A stretch of DNA of 64,000 nucleotides. It comes from Phenylobacterium koreense. Lineage in GTDB: Bacteria > Pseudomonadota > Alphaproteobacteria > Caulobacterales > Caulobacteraceae. Shown one piece after another: positions 63,121 through 64,000 of the stretch. The notes below the pieces were generated by a model, which ran no database searches, was not told the DNA's origin, and saw only the letters and a program-made list of their open reading frames with translations. Made by a program: the position numbers and the translations under genes. The DNA lies in the NCBI RefSeq assembly GCF_040545335.1, contig NZ_JBEPLU010000001.1:1178001-1242000 (forward strand). Reading direction: 5' to 3'. How positions within the stretch are numbered: the stretch's first letter is position 1; the number at the start of each line of letters is the position of its first letter.

Positions 63121-63990
63121 ATGTTTCAGATTATCGGCATCGTGCTGCTCTTCGCACTGGTGTTCGGGAGCTTTCTGATCTCCGGAGGCAACCTCGCGGT
63201 GATCTTGCATGCCCTTCCGCACGAGATGATGGCGATCGGCGGGGCGGGCGTCGCTTCGTTCCTGATCGCCAACTCGCTGCCGGTGATCAAGGGGACCGGG
63301 GCGGGCTTCGGGAAGGTGTTCAGCGGGCCGAGATGGAAGGCCAACGACTACCGCGACCTGCTCTCGCTGCTGTTCCTGCTGACCAAGACCATGAAATCCA
63401 AGGGCGTCATCGCCCTGGAGAGCCACATCGAGACGCCGCGGGAGAGCACGATCTTCGCGCGCTTCCCCAAGGTGATGAAGGACCACTTCGCCGTCGACTT
63501 CATCTGCGACACCCTGCGGATGATGACCATGAACCTCGAGGACCCGCATCAGGTCGAGGACGCCATGGAAAAGCAGCTCGAGAAGCACCATCACGAGGCG
63601 CTGGCGCCGGCGGCCGCCCTGCAGAGCCTGGCCGACGCCCTGCCCGCCCTGGGCATCGTCGCGGCCGTGCTGGGGGTCATCAAGACCATGGGCGCTATCA
63701 CCGAGCCGCCGGAAGTGCTGGGCGGGATGATCGGCTCGGCCCTGGTCGGGACCTTCCTCGGGGTGTTCCTCGCCTACGGCCTGGTCGGACCGATGGCCAA
63801 CCGCCTGCGCGAGGTCGTGGAGGAGGAAGGCTCCTACTACAAGATCATCCAGTCGGTGCTGGTGGCGCACCTGCACGGCAACGCCGCCCAGATCTCGGTG
63901 GAGATCGGCCGCGGCAGCGTGCCCTCCGGCGCGCAGCCGAGCTTCCTGGAACTGGAAGAGGCGCTGTCGGCGATCCCGGCGGAGGGGTAG
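63121..63990 (+). CDS. motA: Flagellar motor stator protein MotA
   Basis: 289 residues, complete. Four membrane helices (about 2-22, 33-52, 170-190, 200-222) and the conserved cytoplasmic loop with charged residues that contacts FliG (FPKVMKDHFAVDFICDTLRMM). ALPALGIVAAVLGVIKTMG is the helix-3 family motif. Forms the proton channel with MotB, which lies outside the window. No clear ribosome site before the ATG; promoter sequence lies in the 116-bp gap. Confidence 0.96.
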   Translation: MFQIIGIVLLFALVFGSFLISGGNLAVILHALPHEMMAIGGAGVASFLIANSLPVIKGTGAGFGKVFSGPRWKANDYRDLLSLLFLLTKTMKSKGVIALESHIETPRESTIFARFPKVMKDHFAVDFICDTLRMMTMNLEDPHQVEDAMEKQLEKHHHEALAPAAALQSLADALPALGIVAAVLGVIKTMGAITEPPEVLGGMIGSALVGTFLGVFLAYGLVGPMANRLREVVEEEGSYYKIIQSVLVAHLHGNAAQISVEIGRGSVPSGAQPSFLELEEALSAIPAEG

Positions 63991-64000
63991 ACGCGCTCGG

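Overview
The window is high-GC chromosomal DNA from an alphaproteobacterium of the Caulobacteraceae, most likely Phenylobacterium or a close Caulobacter relative. The evidence is a GapR (DUF2312) gene, a TacA-like sigma-54 activator, ruvCAB, a ybgC-tolQRAB-pal-cpoB-tilS operon, a three-gene proton-translocating transhydrogenase preceded by an aa3 oxidase subunit IV, an alphaproteobacterial PEP-CTERM protein, and many catabolic accessory genes (P450, quinone oxidoreductase, acyl-CoA ligase, thioesterases). Species is inference. There is no phage, insertion sequence, CRISPR array, tRNA or rRNA that I can support.

Layout. 1-6.5 kb: end of a GT2 glycosyltransferase, argE, a coupled phosphotransferase/small-protein pair, a P450 divergent from a lipocalin-like DUF7064/7065-type protein, and a degenerate RNase H-fold protein. 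6.5-9.6 kb: Lrp regulator divergent from phenylalanine hydroxylase, a hotdog thioesterase and an L,D-transpeptidase with a decayed second YkuD half. 9.6-16.7 kb: a minus-strand block with a Tat-type PLP enzyme, MgtC/SapB, YebC, two tandem histidine phosphatases, SDR, alpha/beta hydrolase and quinone oxidoreductase. 16.9-20.2 kb: small hypothetical genes, a site-2 protease and a PEP-CTERM protein. 20.2-25.2 kb: ruvCAB, a LysR gene and ilvD. 25.3-32.1 kb: the Tol-Pal envelope operon ending in tilS. 32-42.4 kb: FMN reductase, acyl-CoA ligase coupled to a GH3 glycosidase, aldo/keto reductase with divergent LysR, an amidohydrolase pair and a DUF3617 lipoprotein. 42.5-50 kb: thioesterase, hydrolase, cox IV, pntAA-pntAB-pntB, M23 peptidase, DapA-family lyase. 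50-56.6 kb: hydrolase, DUF5996, M3 oligopeptidase, PQQ alcohol dehydrogenase, membrane hydrolase. 56.8-64 kb: tacA-like gene, a gapR pair, folE, rpmJ, a MltB-type transglycosylase, an MFS transporter and motA.

How the genes work together. Several clear units stand out: Holliday junction resolution (ruvCAB), outer-membrane constriction (Tol-Pal with CpoB), NADPH generation by transhydrogenase, and cell-cycle or chromosome functions (TacA-like, GapR). The rest is mostly single metabolic or envelope genes. The intergenic spaces carry an interspersed inverted-repeat family with TGTCATCCCGG ends, plus related or second types. One copy lies inside the pnt operon.

The most unusual signals are enzyme-fold proteins that have lost catalytic residues (RNase H-like, second amidohydrolase, second YkuD half, aldo/keto reductase His), a small basic protein translationally coupled to GapR, and several sharp palindromes beside start codons. 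I see no complete undescribed multi-gene defence or biosynthetic system.
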